From Balanoglossus misakiensis (taxonomy: Eukaryota; Hemichordata), in assembly GCA_040954595.2 (NCBI GenBank), contig CM082576.2:9858001-9922000 (forward strand): a DNA stretch of 64,000 nucleotides. The letters run 5' to 3'. The translations under genes and the position numbers were made by a program. The notes under the pieces were generated by a model. That model ran no database searches, was not told the origin of the DNA, and was given only the letters and a program-made list of their open reading frames with translations. Positions 17,278-30,833 of this stretch are shown piece after piece (position 1 is the stretch's first letter; each line of letters begins with the position of its first letter).

Positions 17278-20200
17278 ATGTCGATGTACGACGAGTTTGA
17301 TCCTATGAGTACAGGAACTTCAGCCCCGCACGAAAGCTCTTCAGCTCCCTTTGACAACGATTTTGTCCAGCTCGACCCCGAGCCACCGAAAGTACAGACT
17401 GACGAAATCGGTTCGTCTGGCCGCGATGAAGCCGCCGAAGAAGATCTGTACACAGGAAACCAGGTGCCCGAATCGTCAAATTTAGTACATTTCGAAGAGG
17501 ATCTGCCACCCGTCACGTCTTCGACCGATGATTACCGCGAAGAACCAGAAAGCGTTAGCCAGGACACTAATTTCCTAGAAGCTGAGCCCGCGCCCGCGGA
17601 GCCAATGCCCGAACCAGAGGTATCGAAACCGTCACCAGTCGAGGAACCCCCACAGGAGACAACATCCCAACCAGGTATGTCTAGCCAAAAGTGCAATTTG
17701 TGATGAAATTGCGAAAGAAAATCTATCAGAAATTTCGATTTTCGTGTATTTCATTGTGCAAGACACGCCTTGAGAATTCGATTCAAAACTGAATTTGCAG
17801 TGAGTGAAGACCTAAAGGTTCCCCCCCCCCCCCATAATAAAAGCTTTCAATAGTATTTACCCTCTGTAATATAATGTAGGGATTGCCAGACAGACAGCAG
17901 GGAGGGTATTTTATGTATCACAAATATTTATCCTGTAACTATATAAGAAAACTGTAAAGGAAAACGAAATTACAGTTATCTGAAATAATAGAGAACAGTT
18001 ATTTGCAAAATATCATAATCAAATGGATGTTGATATTGAAAACTATTTAAAGTTAAAAAATTAACTATGCAGACTTTATTTTTCTGCTCAGATAATTTTA
18101 TATGATTTATTTTCAAATCCTGTTGTCTGCATTTCTTCACAGGTGGCATATTTGCTGGCTTACAGAACCTAGATCCCAGAGGTAAAGTAGATTAACATGT
18201 ACATCCTCTACAGTGTTACAAAAGAATGGATATAAATAATCATATGATATACTTGCACACATTTAGTTTGTAAGTTCATCATTTGCTCATTTGCATATGG
18301 TTTGAAATTATTACAATGCTTTTAAGTCTTCGCTATTATTACTTTTAAGGTTGAAACTGTCTTTGGTTTTTTGTATTAATAGTCAAGGAATGGCCATTGA
18401 TTTGCTACATACCTCCAATATGCCCTAATTTTGGCACCAGGATTTGGGAATATGTTGAGGGACCAAATGAAAACTATCAATGTTTGCTTCGCTGCTTTGA
18501 GGGTGCTGTGAGGACCTAATCTTTCAATGAATGATTCAACTTGTGTCAAAATTATCAGATAATTGATCTTTTCAACATTTCTTCTGTGCCTTGAATAGTT
18601 TTAAACAGTTGGGCTTTTTAATATAGCATACACATTTGTCCATTCCCAATTGTGATGTCATTTTGGGCATTTGCAAAATGTCTTTTTCTGCAGCACCAAT
18701 AGACTTTGTACATGTCATAAATAATAGGGCAGACTCAACATTTTTTGCAAACAAAATCACACAAGGAATATTTGAACAACATTGTTTGCCAAGAACTTGT
18801 CAAACAAATTGTGTTTCAGGCATTGTGGTTTACCTGAAATTTATCACAGTGTTTATGCCTACATGCCGTGATGAATTGTAGTACATTGTGAATATTCACA
18901 GAACAAGAGAAGGATGCTGTCTGGTCTCCATAATTCATGTTATTTACATGAGACGATTTGTATTATACCAGTAAATGAGTGGATGTGGTTTCTGCACATT
19001 GCAGCCAAAATCAATAGAATTATCTGTTATTTTTGGGGGAAAAAATGACTGCTTTCTCCACTGTTTGGTGAAAAGATGCTGCCCGTTTAGAAAAATGGAC
19101 GGTGACAAATGATTCACGACCATGAGTCATTTTAATAGGTGCTAGGGGGTACAGTGTCTGAGAACACCTAGAACTAGCCCCCCAGACTAGCAGCAGCTCA
19201 TGAATAACAATAGGGAATATAACAGGTAAAACATCAGTATGCATATTGGGCCCTATCCATATTATCATTTACCGAGGAACACCAGCCAACCTAGTGCAAG
19301 GCCACCGTTGATGTCAGTTCTCGCTTTGTGATGATACTCTGAAAAAAAAGTGCAGACACACAGCTAGTTGTAGATCATTTCCAGAGACTGACTTTTCATA
19401 TCAGCAGAGATGCAGGAACCCGTTGATGATGGCAACATCACAGAGGAGCAAAATGATGCGGTGGAGCAATCTAGTGGGGATGATGACGCTGTCTTCTGTT
19501 GTGATAGTCACCGTCAAGGTAATTGTGGACTCTGGTACGATGCACGCAGCTATGGCTTGCTTACGCCCTCCCTGCCTCTTGTATTGTAAGACAAACAAAA
19601 CCCAGTGAAATTTCTGCGTGGTGATTTTTGAGGAGCGCTTCAGACCTGATTTTCGCAGCATGAAAGCCACGTAGTGCTGATGGAGATCACTGTATTTTTT
19701 ATGCGCTGTTTCTCTTGAATCTGTCTGCAGTTAAATTATATATTAAGTAGGTCTTGCTTGCGATCTGTTGCTGAAAAGTGGGAGTGTATCGTCGAATTGA
19801 ATTGCCGTGTGGCAAGATTGCATCTGTTCCTATTTCCATATTGTAACACCTAACATTCACTCTAAAATTTCACTATCGGTTAATTCAACATCAGTAACCA
19901 TTTTAATGTCAGGGCTGCAGATGAAATTTGGAAGCTGCAGACAATGCCTGGTGTTGCTCTTAGCTAGTTATAATTTTCATGGCTCTGAGTTTAGCTCATG
20001 ATGGATGGGTTTTGTTTCCCCCAGCAGCCATGACTAACCAACCGATGTGACTTGGCTTCCTCATTTTAATAACCTGTCTGTCCCCATTGTTGCGATGCCT
20101 GCCCCCTGTGTGATGTGGGTTTCGTTTCTAACAAAGCACGTCAGCTGATACCGTCTTGTCAGTATCCAGTTTTGTGCCAGTGCTTGTGCATGAAAATCAG

Positions 20201-23200
20201 AACTGTTGAGTTTTAAATGGAGATTATTTGCCTGGAGTGGGTGAACTCAGTTGAAAGGTCACGCTGTGGTCACCGTACTCCACTCAGTCGCATTCGATGT
20301 TTTATCTCATCTTAACCTCGCTTTCTCTTACTTTTCAAAAGTGATGTTTTTGAGTACAGATTCTTTCCACTTCCCCGCAGGTCAAGATTGCCTCCTAAAT
20401 TTTGTATGAATGTTGCGTTTCGAAAGGCATTTGTGAAATAGATCTGAGTGCCAGTTGAGTCACTGCATTTGCGGGTGAAATATTTGAAGTGTTACCTGAC
20501 TTGGTTGTGATTTATGAGAAAGTGTCTGTGCAGTACAAAAAGAAATTGTAGAATCTAGATCATATGATTAAAAGTAAGACAGTTGAAAAAATATCTTGTA
20601 TACAAATGTCTGAGAAGCCATTATAAAGCTAATGTGATTTAGATAATTTACTGACCAGATTTAATACATGTATAAGTTGTTGCTATATAATAACTGTTGA
20701 CTAAAATTATATTTGTTGCTGTTTCCTAATTCTCTTAATATTTACAACTTTCCTTGTTGTACTCTATTTAACCTGGAAATGTCAACTGGTTCAAGCTGAC
20801 TTCAGTTTTCCACCCAGCTGTCCGTTTATTGTGAAAGACCTTATTCTGTGTATGTGTGTACGTGTGTGACCAGACATGCTTAGACTCCCTGATTAGTTAA
20901 GTGGTCTCTGTCCAGACATGCCGCTTGGCTACTTGTCAAAAATTAGCAGACGACCCCATCTGGGATTCTGTGCAACTGGAACAACAGTCTACATACTTAA
21001 TGAGCAATAAAGTTGTTTTTGTAAAGCTGTGTGTTAGAAAATAGACGTGGAGACGAGATTAATGAAAGGAAATGACTTCAAGCATTTTAATTTTTATAGT
21101 TATCAGCACTGGATTTTTAATAGGAATGTGCAGAATTTGGGTAATTTTATCTCCTTCAATAGTGCTGTGTGTATATCACCAACAAGGGGTTTGCCATGGT
21201 CAGTTGCTATCTGGCATTTTTTTTTTGGCTGTTCTGTTGAAGCAAAACAGTGGGTATTTTCGTTTTGTGAAATTCTAGGCTGTGTGAAGGGGCGTGGCAG
21301 CAGTCGTTGTTTGCATGGGAGAAATAGCTGTCATGAAATATTGACAGTCCGAGGTGCGAGATCTCAATGACAGTTGCTGGCTTGACTCACCTTTGCCATG
21401 ACGATGGAGCAAAACAGACTTTGTGGTGTTTTAGTGGCTGCAGTTTAAATGTAGTCTTGAAATGGAATGTCTAGTGGCCTACGCTGTTGTATGTTCAGAA
21501 AATCAGTGTTGTGTTATTTTGGTACGGGAATGAATCAGGGCTGGTTTGTTCTGGGCTTGTCAGTTGTGATGGTTGTGCACTGTTTGCATTGCTGTGAATG
21601 GTTTATGGGTCATGCGCATACCATGAATGGGAGATATCTTATAGCTTTCCCCCTATATAATGCCGTTGGGACATCCAGGAAGGCGCACCAACCGCGCACA
21701 CCACGTGGATGAGTCATCAAATCTTGAATTTCAGAAAATTGTACTTAGTAATTTGCATCTGTTCCTTGCTCTCGAGTTCATGTGGGTTCACAGCTGTTGG
21801 TAGGTTGCACTACGTTTTTGTCCTGAAATGCTGTGAAATCCATTAATGGAATTGTTATTACAAAACTTTATCATTAGAAATTAAAATTGCGTAATTTAAA
21901 ATAAAATCCTTTGTTCCTTTTTCCTGTGAATTTAATTTTTTTTTAAATCAGGAATTTGAGGTGTGTGGCAATATTTTTTTTCGAACAACGTGCTGCACGT
22001 ACCGGATGAGTAATGACCAAAATTAAACATAGCCGGTCTTTTGTTCCCTCTGTGTATGACACACCCTTGTACAAACGGCGAGAAAGGTAGATTATTATAA
22101 AGACTGACCATTTGCGAGCGAGGTCACAGAATGTTGTTATTGTGCGTGTAAAGGGATGATGCATCATTGAAAATAATTTATCCGGCGTTTTGGTGTCAAC
22201 GGGAGGCTGCTGACAAGGGTTAATCAGACGTGTGCAGCTGGGTACGGTTACATTTCAAGCACTGATCCTGAGCATTGATATCATATTCATATAGTTATGA
22301 GAGAACACTTTTTAAAAATCTCAATGGGTTTATAGTATGACTAGAAATTGTACTACAGCCTAATGATTCAGTCCAGGGGAGTAATCAATATTTAAATCGC
22401 TTCGTTTTATGAGGGGCTAAGTTCAAGGTTAGCCGAGTGAGTTATTTTTTTGCGTATTCTAGAGTAAAGTCAACATGAAGCCAAACAGAACCCTGTATTA
22501 ATGATAGTGAGTCGTGGGAAAAATTCAATGTGCAAAATATGTCTTATTATAATTATAATATATGCCTTTGACAGTTAAATTTAAAAGAGGCCCATTTTTA
22601 ATGAGCGTTTTTGATAGTTAAATTAACAGTTGTAGAAATAATAATTACGTGTTAAGTGAGCATTGAGAGGTCAGTTTACATGTAGTGTGTACTTAGAACA
22701 GAAACTGCCTGTCGTCTGTGAAAATGCCACATTATGTCATGTTACAGTCTACATCCAATGCATTTTGATTCTTTGTGTCTGGGTTGGCCTGTCTGATAGT
22801 GATAGGGTTGTGATCTGTACAGTTTTCTGTTTTGGTTTTTATGTTCTGATTATCCGGTTAAATGTCAGAGAGATTTATCCCAATTCACGTTGACGGATTA
22901 GGATGTGAGTGATGACAAATGGATGTGTTTTCCCCGTTTCTCCGAGTAATTTGCTGTACTCTTCTTCCGTGATGAAGTATTCCCCTTGCAACAAAGCCGG
23001 AATGAATTTTGTTCACCGACAAACATTTCAGGGAAAATAAGACACCGATCCGGCCCAGTCAAATTGCAAAAATGTTTAGGTCAGATTTATGTTTTATTGG
23101 CTATAAATAACATTTTATCGCTGATTATTATTGCTGAATTGGTGTGTTAGCTCGATCCAGTGCCTTCTTACCGAATGGCATCATTTCAAGGCTAAAAACC

Positions 23201-26200
23201 CTTTTTCATGGGCCTCACATGTGATGATAACACTCTCAGCATTCATAATCATCATTTGGCATGATAATAACAGCGACATATATTTATCAGCATGGGTGAT
23301 TGCTTTATTGACCCAATATTGTAATGGGAGACGTCATATTTGCGTCGACCCCGATGAAAATGTCTGAAACCTTATTATTTTCTTGTGAATGGGGAAATTG
23401 AATGAATGCAATATACACTAAATGGCGGTGCCCACATCTTTCAGATGTGCGTGCCTTGCAACGTTGATGCGAGTGCCAGGCCCCGTCTTGTGAACTCTGG
23501 CATGGAATTTTTAGACAGAACCACACCTCTATGTCATCTCTGGCTAAAATATCAACGTCAACCAGTTTTAGCTGAAAATGTTCATTGCAGACTAATTTGC
23601 ATGTGAAATAATTTTTATTATGACCTAGATTTTTGCACATTAATATGCTAATTTGACATTTGAATTAATTACATTAATATAGGTCCCATAAAACACTTTC
23701 CTTTGAACACACATTTACATTCTTGTTTCTTCCTCAATTACAGGATTTATTTATTTTGAAAGCTCCTAATTTGTGTTGAATGATCTTAGTACCTCAATAA
23801 TCACTTTTTCCTCTCCCCCTTTGCTAATTGTTTAAACCATTTATGTTTTCCTTGGCATTTATTTCACTGTCAGAATTGATGAGTTTTTATTCCTCAGAGC
23901 ATTTTCTCACAAGATGAGCCAATTTTAATTACCTTCATAGACCATGTAGTTATGTTTATTAATGCCTGTTTATTGCTTCTGCTGTAGTGCATGAATATTA
24001 TATGAGGCAGAAACAGATAAAAATGACCACAGAGAAAATATTATAAAATAATTCCATAGAAAATGTTGTAAAATAAATCCATGGTATGCGACTTTTGATT
24101 GTGGTAAATGTCTTAACCGTTTTATGTACGTCATTACAGTACATGTTGAATTATGGTAGTTATTTTAACTGAAGGGAATCTTAATGACAAAGATTAATGT
24201 CTGTGGAAATATTGCAGAGTATTGAAAAATTACTTGTAAATCAGAATTGCCTTGAAGAAAAGATAGCGCTGGTAAAAAAAAAGGTTGTGACCTTGGTTGT
24301 TTGTTGAAACTTGATATATGTGGGTGGGTTTCAGACAGCAATTTGGCTCACGTAAGTGTCTCCAATAATAAAGCATAATACATGTACCTGTAATGTAACA
24401 ATCTAATATTGTACCGCGTATAATTTTAGGCTGATAGGTTGATCATTTTGTTTGGTCTACTGTCGTGTTGAAGATTTTAATTTTATAAGTAGAACACTAT
24501 GCATTTATTTTCTTTTATCTATGCCTCTGTGTTTATTTCTATGGTGTTAGAGGGTCTTCACAATACATTATGCATAATTGATGTATGTGCACATTAATTT
24601 ATTTATGAATGTTTCTAGATCACCATGGCCCAGGAGCTGGCCCATTCTTGCAGGTGTACTGGTTTCAGTCTAATGTTCACTGATACACTGGATACAATTG
24701 TACTGTGAATTCTTCTCTCTTTATTTTAATCATGATACTTAGAAATAGAATCCTTTAATTGCTTAGTCGCTGGCATGCAGATTACTGTATCTCTTTACGC
24801 TGTTCAAGTTACGTTTGGATCAAATTCAATACACGGGTTGTAAGATGCAAACCGTTGACCAGTTGTATCCAATTTGGCAGCACAGTTGCAACCAGTCAGA
24901 TAGTCTAGGCTCCAATCGATATTGATTTAACAATTGCAAGATTACTTGTCGGTTCAGACAATTGAATAAATACATCTAAGTTGACCTCAGGTGGTTTGCA
25001 AAAAAATGCAGACCTGTCAGGTGCATCTTGTTAATTGCATATTCAAATGTCAACATTCTGGTCTCCATGGTGATGATTAGCAGTTGAGTGATTACTCGTT
25101 CTATTCAAAATGTGGGTAAAATATCACGTTTTCTCTGTAGAGCCGTTGCTGATAACTCTTCTTTCTTTTGATGGTAAATATGATTCTTTGCTGTTGCATT
25201 GCATGAAATAAAAATGTTTGCAATCCAATCAAGCAGACATACATGTACATGTATTGTCTCTCAACCTCTCGCATTGCATGGTGTTTTGACTCATTTTGCC
25301 TTTACCCCCTCAGCTATGTGTCATTTTGGTGCCAACCGGACTAACGCCATTTTTACTTCAGAATAGCGGTAGAAATACATATTCACACTATTAACTTCCA
25401 TTTCATTTGAAAGAAGATACTCTTACATGTATGCTGACTTTATGAACACTGTCTTTCATCTGGGTTTACATTGTTTAGATCCGACCGCATCATTTATTAT
25501 TATTAACAAAAAAGCAAGATTGTATCAAGCAAGTGGTGGCGAAATGGTTCGGAATATTTCCAGGAGGGGTTTCAGAAATTCAGGACAAATTTTCTACACA
25601 ACGTACATCGGGATAGTGATCATGAAATTAACAAAGTTGTCCGTTTAGCCTCATCACGTTGATCATCATGTCGGTGCCAAGTCCAAGCAAAATCAATAAT
25701 ACTTGATTTGTGTAAATGCTGACATTTACCCCCAACTTCTTTAACATTGATTTCGTTGTATTTCCACAGTTATAGAATTGATATACTGGAGAGATGTGAA
25801 GAAATCCGGCATAGTGTTCGGCAGCGTGCTGTTCCTTCTGCTGTCCCTCTGTTGCAATTCCCTCATTAGTGTGGTGTCGTATCTTTCCTTGGCCGTTCTC
25901 ACCGTCACCATCAGCTTCCGGGTGTACAAGACCGTCTTGCAAGCCGTACAGAAAACTGGAGAGGGCAACCCATTCAAGTGAGTCCCCCCCCCCCCCCACA
26001 CACACACACACCTTCTGTTCATTTCTGTCAAGTGTCAGGCCAATCTTAAATTCAATTCTTTTCAAATACTCTATTGATAATGACTACAAACACATGTAGA
26101 AATTTGCCTTCAGGCTCGTCAAATGAGTTACAGGAAGATTCTAATTAAATACAACGCTTTTGTGCAGAGAAGTGGTTAAAAAAAAAAAACAGCAACATGG

Positions 26201-29200
26201 GTATAATAAGATATGGGATAACGTCGCCATGCAATTGAGACCAACACACAGCAAGCATAACACGCATTCGTGTCGTGAATTGTGGTGTGTCTGTTATCAG
26301 AAATAGGTTACATGTCACATGTGTCATGATAATTCATAATCCACACTCATATATATAATTCAATGTTGTATTGTAAGTCGCTTTATGACAGTGCCAGTTG
26401 TACTGCCGTAAACCATTTGAAGGTATTAGTTGAAAGATTTTTTTCTGCCAAATATGGCTGAAACACACAAACAAGGAAGCTGTGTTAAAATTCACTTTCA
26501 AAGTGTCATCTGTCATGCAAGTCAGTTATTTATTTCTAACTTATCAAGTCCTGTTGAGGACATCTACATGTATGTAATTGCTCAATTCCATGAGATTTGA
26601 GTAGATTTGACTTGAAAGATATAAAAGCAGTGTCTCCGCCCCATTTCCTATATTCCACCAAATTTTGCACCCACCCAGGCTTAAGAACAACAGAAGGGGG
26701 AAACAGCATGATTTTGTGAGATACAAAAGTATGCAACAACTTTGGTACCTCTTCACACAGTAGCCACACAGTGATTGCCCCCCGACTGCATCCTCAGAAT
26801 AATTCATACTCGGAATGCACACAGGGACGATAAATCATCCGATGGAAAGAGTGTGATAGATGTCCGATGCAGCTGTGTATGTTTCAGCGTGTGGCCCTTT
26901 GGGTGCGGTCAGCGTCCACTGCCCATGGTTTATTTCAGGATGTCTTATTGCCTTGGTTGATTTACTGTCGAACCCCGGGCAAGATCAGTGTTGAATGCTT
27001 CCAAGTAAATGTTTGGCCTTGCGGTGTGGTGTTAGGTTGGAGGGTGAGGTCAAGTGAATGAATTGCTGGTCCCCCTTGCCCAGATAGATTTATTAACAGC
27101 TGATCTTGCATTCCACCATATTTTGAACTTGAAGATGACACATCACTACTCTGAAGACGGTACAAAAATGTATCTAATTCTTGAGACTTTTAGGTATGCC
27201 ACTGCTAAATATGTGGACGTCTTTGTCAGATATTGTTGGTTCTTCTAATGGGTTCAGTTGTTTTCTATGTGTGGCGTACCCAATAAAAGATGTAAAACCT
27301 GAGCTATTTCAGGGGAGAAATACATAGATCTCACATTAAACTAGTTGCAACAAAATGTGCTGTATAAATGACAAGACTGCTAAAAAGAATGTAAGGGCAG
27401 TGAGAAATATGGATGTATCGACTTTTGTTGCCTGTATCACAGTGTGAAAGATGACATTTGCTTGTGCCTGGTCAAAAAGGTCACTCTTACAGTATCTCTG
27501 TGTCTAGAACATATACTTATAGGATGTCTTTAATTTCACCGAAGGATGCACGCATCAGCAAAACTCGCCCTCACTCAATATATCAGGTTCTATGTCTGAT
27601 TTCACGTCCAACACATCTTTCAAATCATTTTGTCTAACTTTGTTCTTCAACGCTGCTTTTGACATCCTAGGGGTTTCCTGGAAACTGACATTGAAATTCC
27701 GAGAGAAAAGGTCGATGCCGTCGTTCAGCAAGTCCTGGACCACCTGGATAAATGTCTCAACGTTCTCCGACGCCTCTTTCTGGTTGAGGACCTGGTAGAT
27801 TCCATTAAGGTAATAACGTCATATAAGATATTAGCTCTGCACTCATCACAGTTAAACTAAATATTATGCGGCTTTCAGTATCCACATGGTAACCATATTT
27901 ACCTCCCCCCCCCCCCCCCCTTCCTCAAAACTTTGGTCTTAGAAGCTGAAAATAATCAGTCAGTGTGGAAATCTATTTTCAGACAGACTATGAATACTAG
28001 GCACTTGAAGGAATGAGCTGTAACTAATGGTTGTTGTTCAATCTTTGGAAAATTTTATGGTAGTCATCCCAACCGAGCAAAGTAATGCTCTCATTGAAGC
28101 ACTGTACTTAAATGCTTCCTGTTCATAGCAATTACCGGCAATGAGTGAAAGTTAATGTCATTTTCAATCAGATAGCTGTGTGTGTAGTACATATCAGACA
28201 ATTTAATTTGTCAGGGTATCAAATTTGAATTGCAAAATATGCCACAAAATATTTTCTGCATGAACTTAGAGTCTGTATCATGACTGTCACTGATGTTTTG
28301 TGTATATCCCAGTTTTACAGTATTTTTCAATTGATGTTGACTTATAAATACCAACAGGCAAACGTCAACTCTGTCAATGTCATCAACCAGTCTAGAACAC
28401 CCAGAGCACAAAAATCACTGTCGACACTCTGAAATTCCCTGAGAATGCCCTTTTATGGCTTTGTTGGTGCAATTCCTCCTATTCAAATATTTTTCGTTGA
28501 TATTACTACAATTCAGCTTAAAATTTATGAAGCATGAACCTGTACATGTAAATCTTTTATGGGTGAGAATCGTGATAAACAAAGCTGAACATACATAAGT
28601 GGCAATGGAAAGTCTGAGAAAAAATATCCGGTGTAAAAAGCCGTCTTTGCCGTAGTTGTTGCAGTGACGTATTTTAATCATATTATTAAAGGATGTCTGC
28701 CGTTAGCTCAAATTAGAAGTTTTGTAGACGTGACATCAGACATACATCAAAAGACGAGCTCTTCATTTTGTCATGTAGATTATTGCACTGCACCTGCAGC
28801 ATCAATATGAAAGGAGACGGCTATTACGCACATTAGGCATTGATGTTACTTGCGTGCAGACTAAAGCTTCAAAGTAACAAGAAATAATTCCGGATGATCG
28901 TTGCTTACTAAAGCAACGTGAATCATGTCTGCATGAATCACAACTTCCTGTTTCTCTGCCTTCCAAGTTGCAACGGTGAAATCTTAGACAAGGTGATTTT
29001 ACGTACTTCATCCTGTATTAATTTTCTTTTTTTTTATGATTGCCAGTTTGCTGTTATGCTGTGGCTGATGACATACATTGGAGGATGGTTCAACGGCCTT
29101 ACACTTCTGATCCTTGGTGAGTGTCCATTCCATTTTATCTAAGTGTACATGTATCTCAGTTTTTGTGTGTCTGCATCCTGCGTGTCTCTGTTGTCCAGAT

Positions 29201-30833
29201 TGCAGTTATACAATGATGGTTTTAATTGATTCATCAATTGCAACCATTGTCTGCAGTCTGAATTGCATTAGGTGTGTTTGCTGACCTCACCTTTTGTCAA
29301 TAGACTGCCCGACTGGTTGATTGATTAAATTTCTGTCCTGACCACTTCTCTATTATTATAATAGTATTAAGTTAGGGTGCACCTCAAGGACATATTTTAG
29401 GTCCTGCAATCTTTTTATTTCTTTGCTATACATGTAGTAAAGTGTATTTCTGTGTCAAGATGGAGGATTCACATACATGTACATAAACATGTGACTCACA
29501 AAAATCTAAGAGCATATGAGAGTAGCAAAAAAATCATGATCATACGTCATGCTTTGAAAATGTCTTGTGTCTGTGTAAAGGAGAGATAGGTGTGTGTGTC
29601 ATAACCATGACAACCAATGCAAGTCATTCTTGAGTCGCAGTGAAATGAGGATTTCATGATTGGGGACTGTTTAGCAAGTACATGAAATGTAGCATACATG
29701 TACAAGTAGTCTAGCAAGCTAATGCAATGACCACTGATGAAGGGACAGCAATTCAAAAGTCCTCCATTTACATAACGACATCATCTTGATAATAACTAAT
29801 GTATGAATAGAAGAGATAATGAATATTCTTAGAAGTACTTATTGCTAAGATATCACAGCTTGCAACACAACCCTGCATTTCAAGAATTCTCTCTTGTTTG
29901 TGTTTCAGCTTTCATTGGCCTGTTCACCATCCCCAAAGTGTATGAATTGCATCAGGTAAGAAGATTCTCACAATTGCCCAATCGGCCTTCAAGGCTTGCT
30001 CATTGCTGTCTGCAGCATGAATTTTACCACTGTCCTTGTACATGTCGTCTTATCATTCTCTTGACTGAGGAATTGGAGTCGCCTGATATAAGATATATGT
30101 TTGACAAGTTTAGCCTTTTATTCAATGAAAACACAGCTTTGTTCAATGCAAGCCACATTATCCTCTCAGCTGTTGGAGATGTACGAGGGAATGTGACATG
30201 AATTGAACTCTTCACCGTTTGACCAGTCATCTATACAATGTAGGTTGACGTCTGCAATGTGCGTCAATTCCAACATTTCCCTTGTTGGTTTTCTCTTTGC
30301 AGGAAAAGATTGACAGCTACATTGACCTTGTAAACAAGCAAGTCAAGGACGTCATGACAAAGTAAGTGTTTCAACCAGAGGTCACTGACCCCAGGAGGGG
30401 GGGGGGAGCTCTACTGGGTCTAAGGACAGGCGGCACCTTGTGGCACTGTAGTCTCTCATTGTCTATTCATTGCATCCTTTCATATGTAAAGCGTTCCCCT
30501 CGATTCCGAAACTTGGCACTGTCCCCAACGTGAACGGTATCGCTCTTCAAATAAACATCAATGTCGTCACCGTCTCTCGCGCATGTTGAAACAGGATCGG
30601 CTTTTTAAGTGGTGAGAGTTTGCGCATGTATCCATGGACACCTCTGTTGCCAGTCTGCACAGGAATTTTGTTGTCAGTTATCTCCGAGACGGGTTATCTC
30701 AGAGCCATCGCAGGAACAAAAAAAAGGCTGCATACATCGCCCGTGTTATGTCATCTCCGTTTTGACAGTTCTCTTTTTTTTCCATTCCAGGATTCAGGCC
30801 AAAGTACCTTGGTTAAAGAAGAAGACTGCATAA
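17278..30833 (+). CDS. reticulon (RTN family, C-terminal reticulon homology domain)
   Basis: Nine exons join in frame to 371 aa: 17278-17674, 18143-18181, 19405-19518, 25770-25977, 27671-27809, 29047-29116, 29909-29955, 30303-30361 and 30791-30833 (TAA). The first 183 residues are acidic, rich in P, E and S and probably disordered. Residues 184-371 form the reticulon homology domain. It opens with [14 protein letters not shown], has a first long hydrophobic hairpin (about 196-230), the loop motif [16 protein letters not shown] (284-299) and a second hairpin (about 300-330). Reticulons wedge into the ER membrane and curve tubules. The C-terminus KKTA fits a dilysine KKXX ER-retrieval signal. 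Six exons encode the domain, consistent with the split structure known in chordate RTN genes. Orthology to one vertebrate RTN is not implied, since the vertebrate paralogues arose by later duplication. The gene shares a promoter region with SPTLC2. Confidence 0.95.
17821..17833. repeat. poly(C) run
   Basis: Mononucleotide C run in the first reticulon intron. Similar C or G runs occur near 25986, 27906, 30399, 31887, 33756 and 42371, all non-coding. They are hotspots for sequencing length errors. Confidence 0.8.
18143..18181 (+). other. reticulon exon 2, in-frame cassette microexon (39 nt)
   Basis: It lies between a good acceptor (tttcttcacag) and donor (gtaaag), is in phase 1 on both sides, and encodes [12 protein letters not shown]. 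Because its length is a multiple of three and its phases match, skipping it keeps the reticulon frame. No vertebrate counterpart was recognised, so use in the mature mRNA is inferred. Confidence 0.65.
19405..19518 (+). other. reticulon exon 3, acidic cassette exon with tandem NAGNAG acceptor
   Basis: This 114-nt exon is phase 1 in and out and encodes an acidic peptide beginning with [15 protein letters not shown]. It ends with a CCDSHRQ stretch joined to the reticulon homology domain. The acceptor is cagcag (19402-19407), so use of the second AG would remove one codon in frame. The exon directly precedes the 6.25-kb intron before the first domain exon. Skipping preserves the frame. Confidence 0.65.
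19519..25769 (+). other. large reticulon intron, no exon recognised
   Basis: This 6.25-kb intron lies between the acidic N-terminal exons and the reticulon homology domain. In vertebrates, alternative promoters before the domain make short isoforms, so I searched for a short first exon ending in phase 1 and found none convincing. Short open frames here have no family resemblance. Confidence 0.6.

Noticed and set aside
24626-24655. Alternative short reticulon first exon (atcaccATGG context, MAQELAHSC then a GT donor)
   Set aside because: It ends in phase 2, whereas the reticulon domain exon needs phase 1, so splicing would break the frame.
27555-27743. Minus-strand 62-codon frame as a gene
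   Set aside because: It is antisense to the true reticulon exon 27671-27809.
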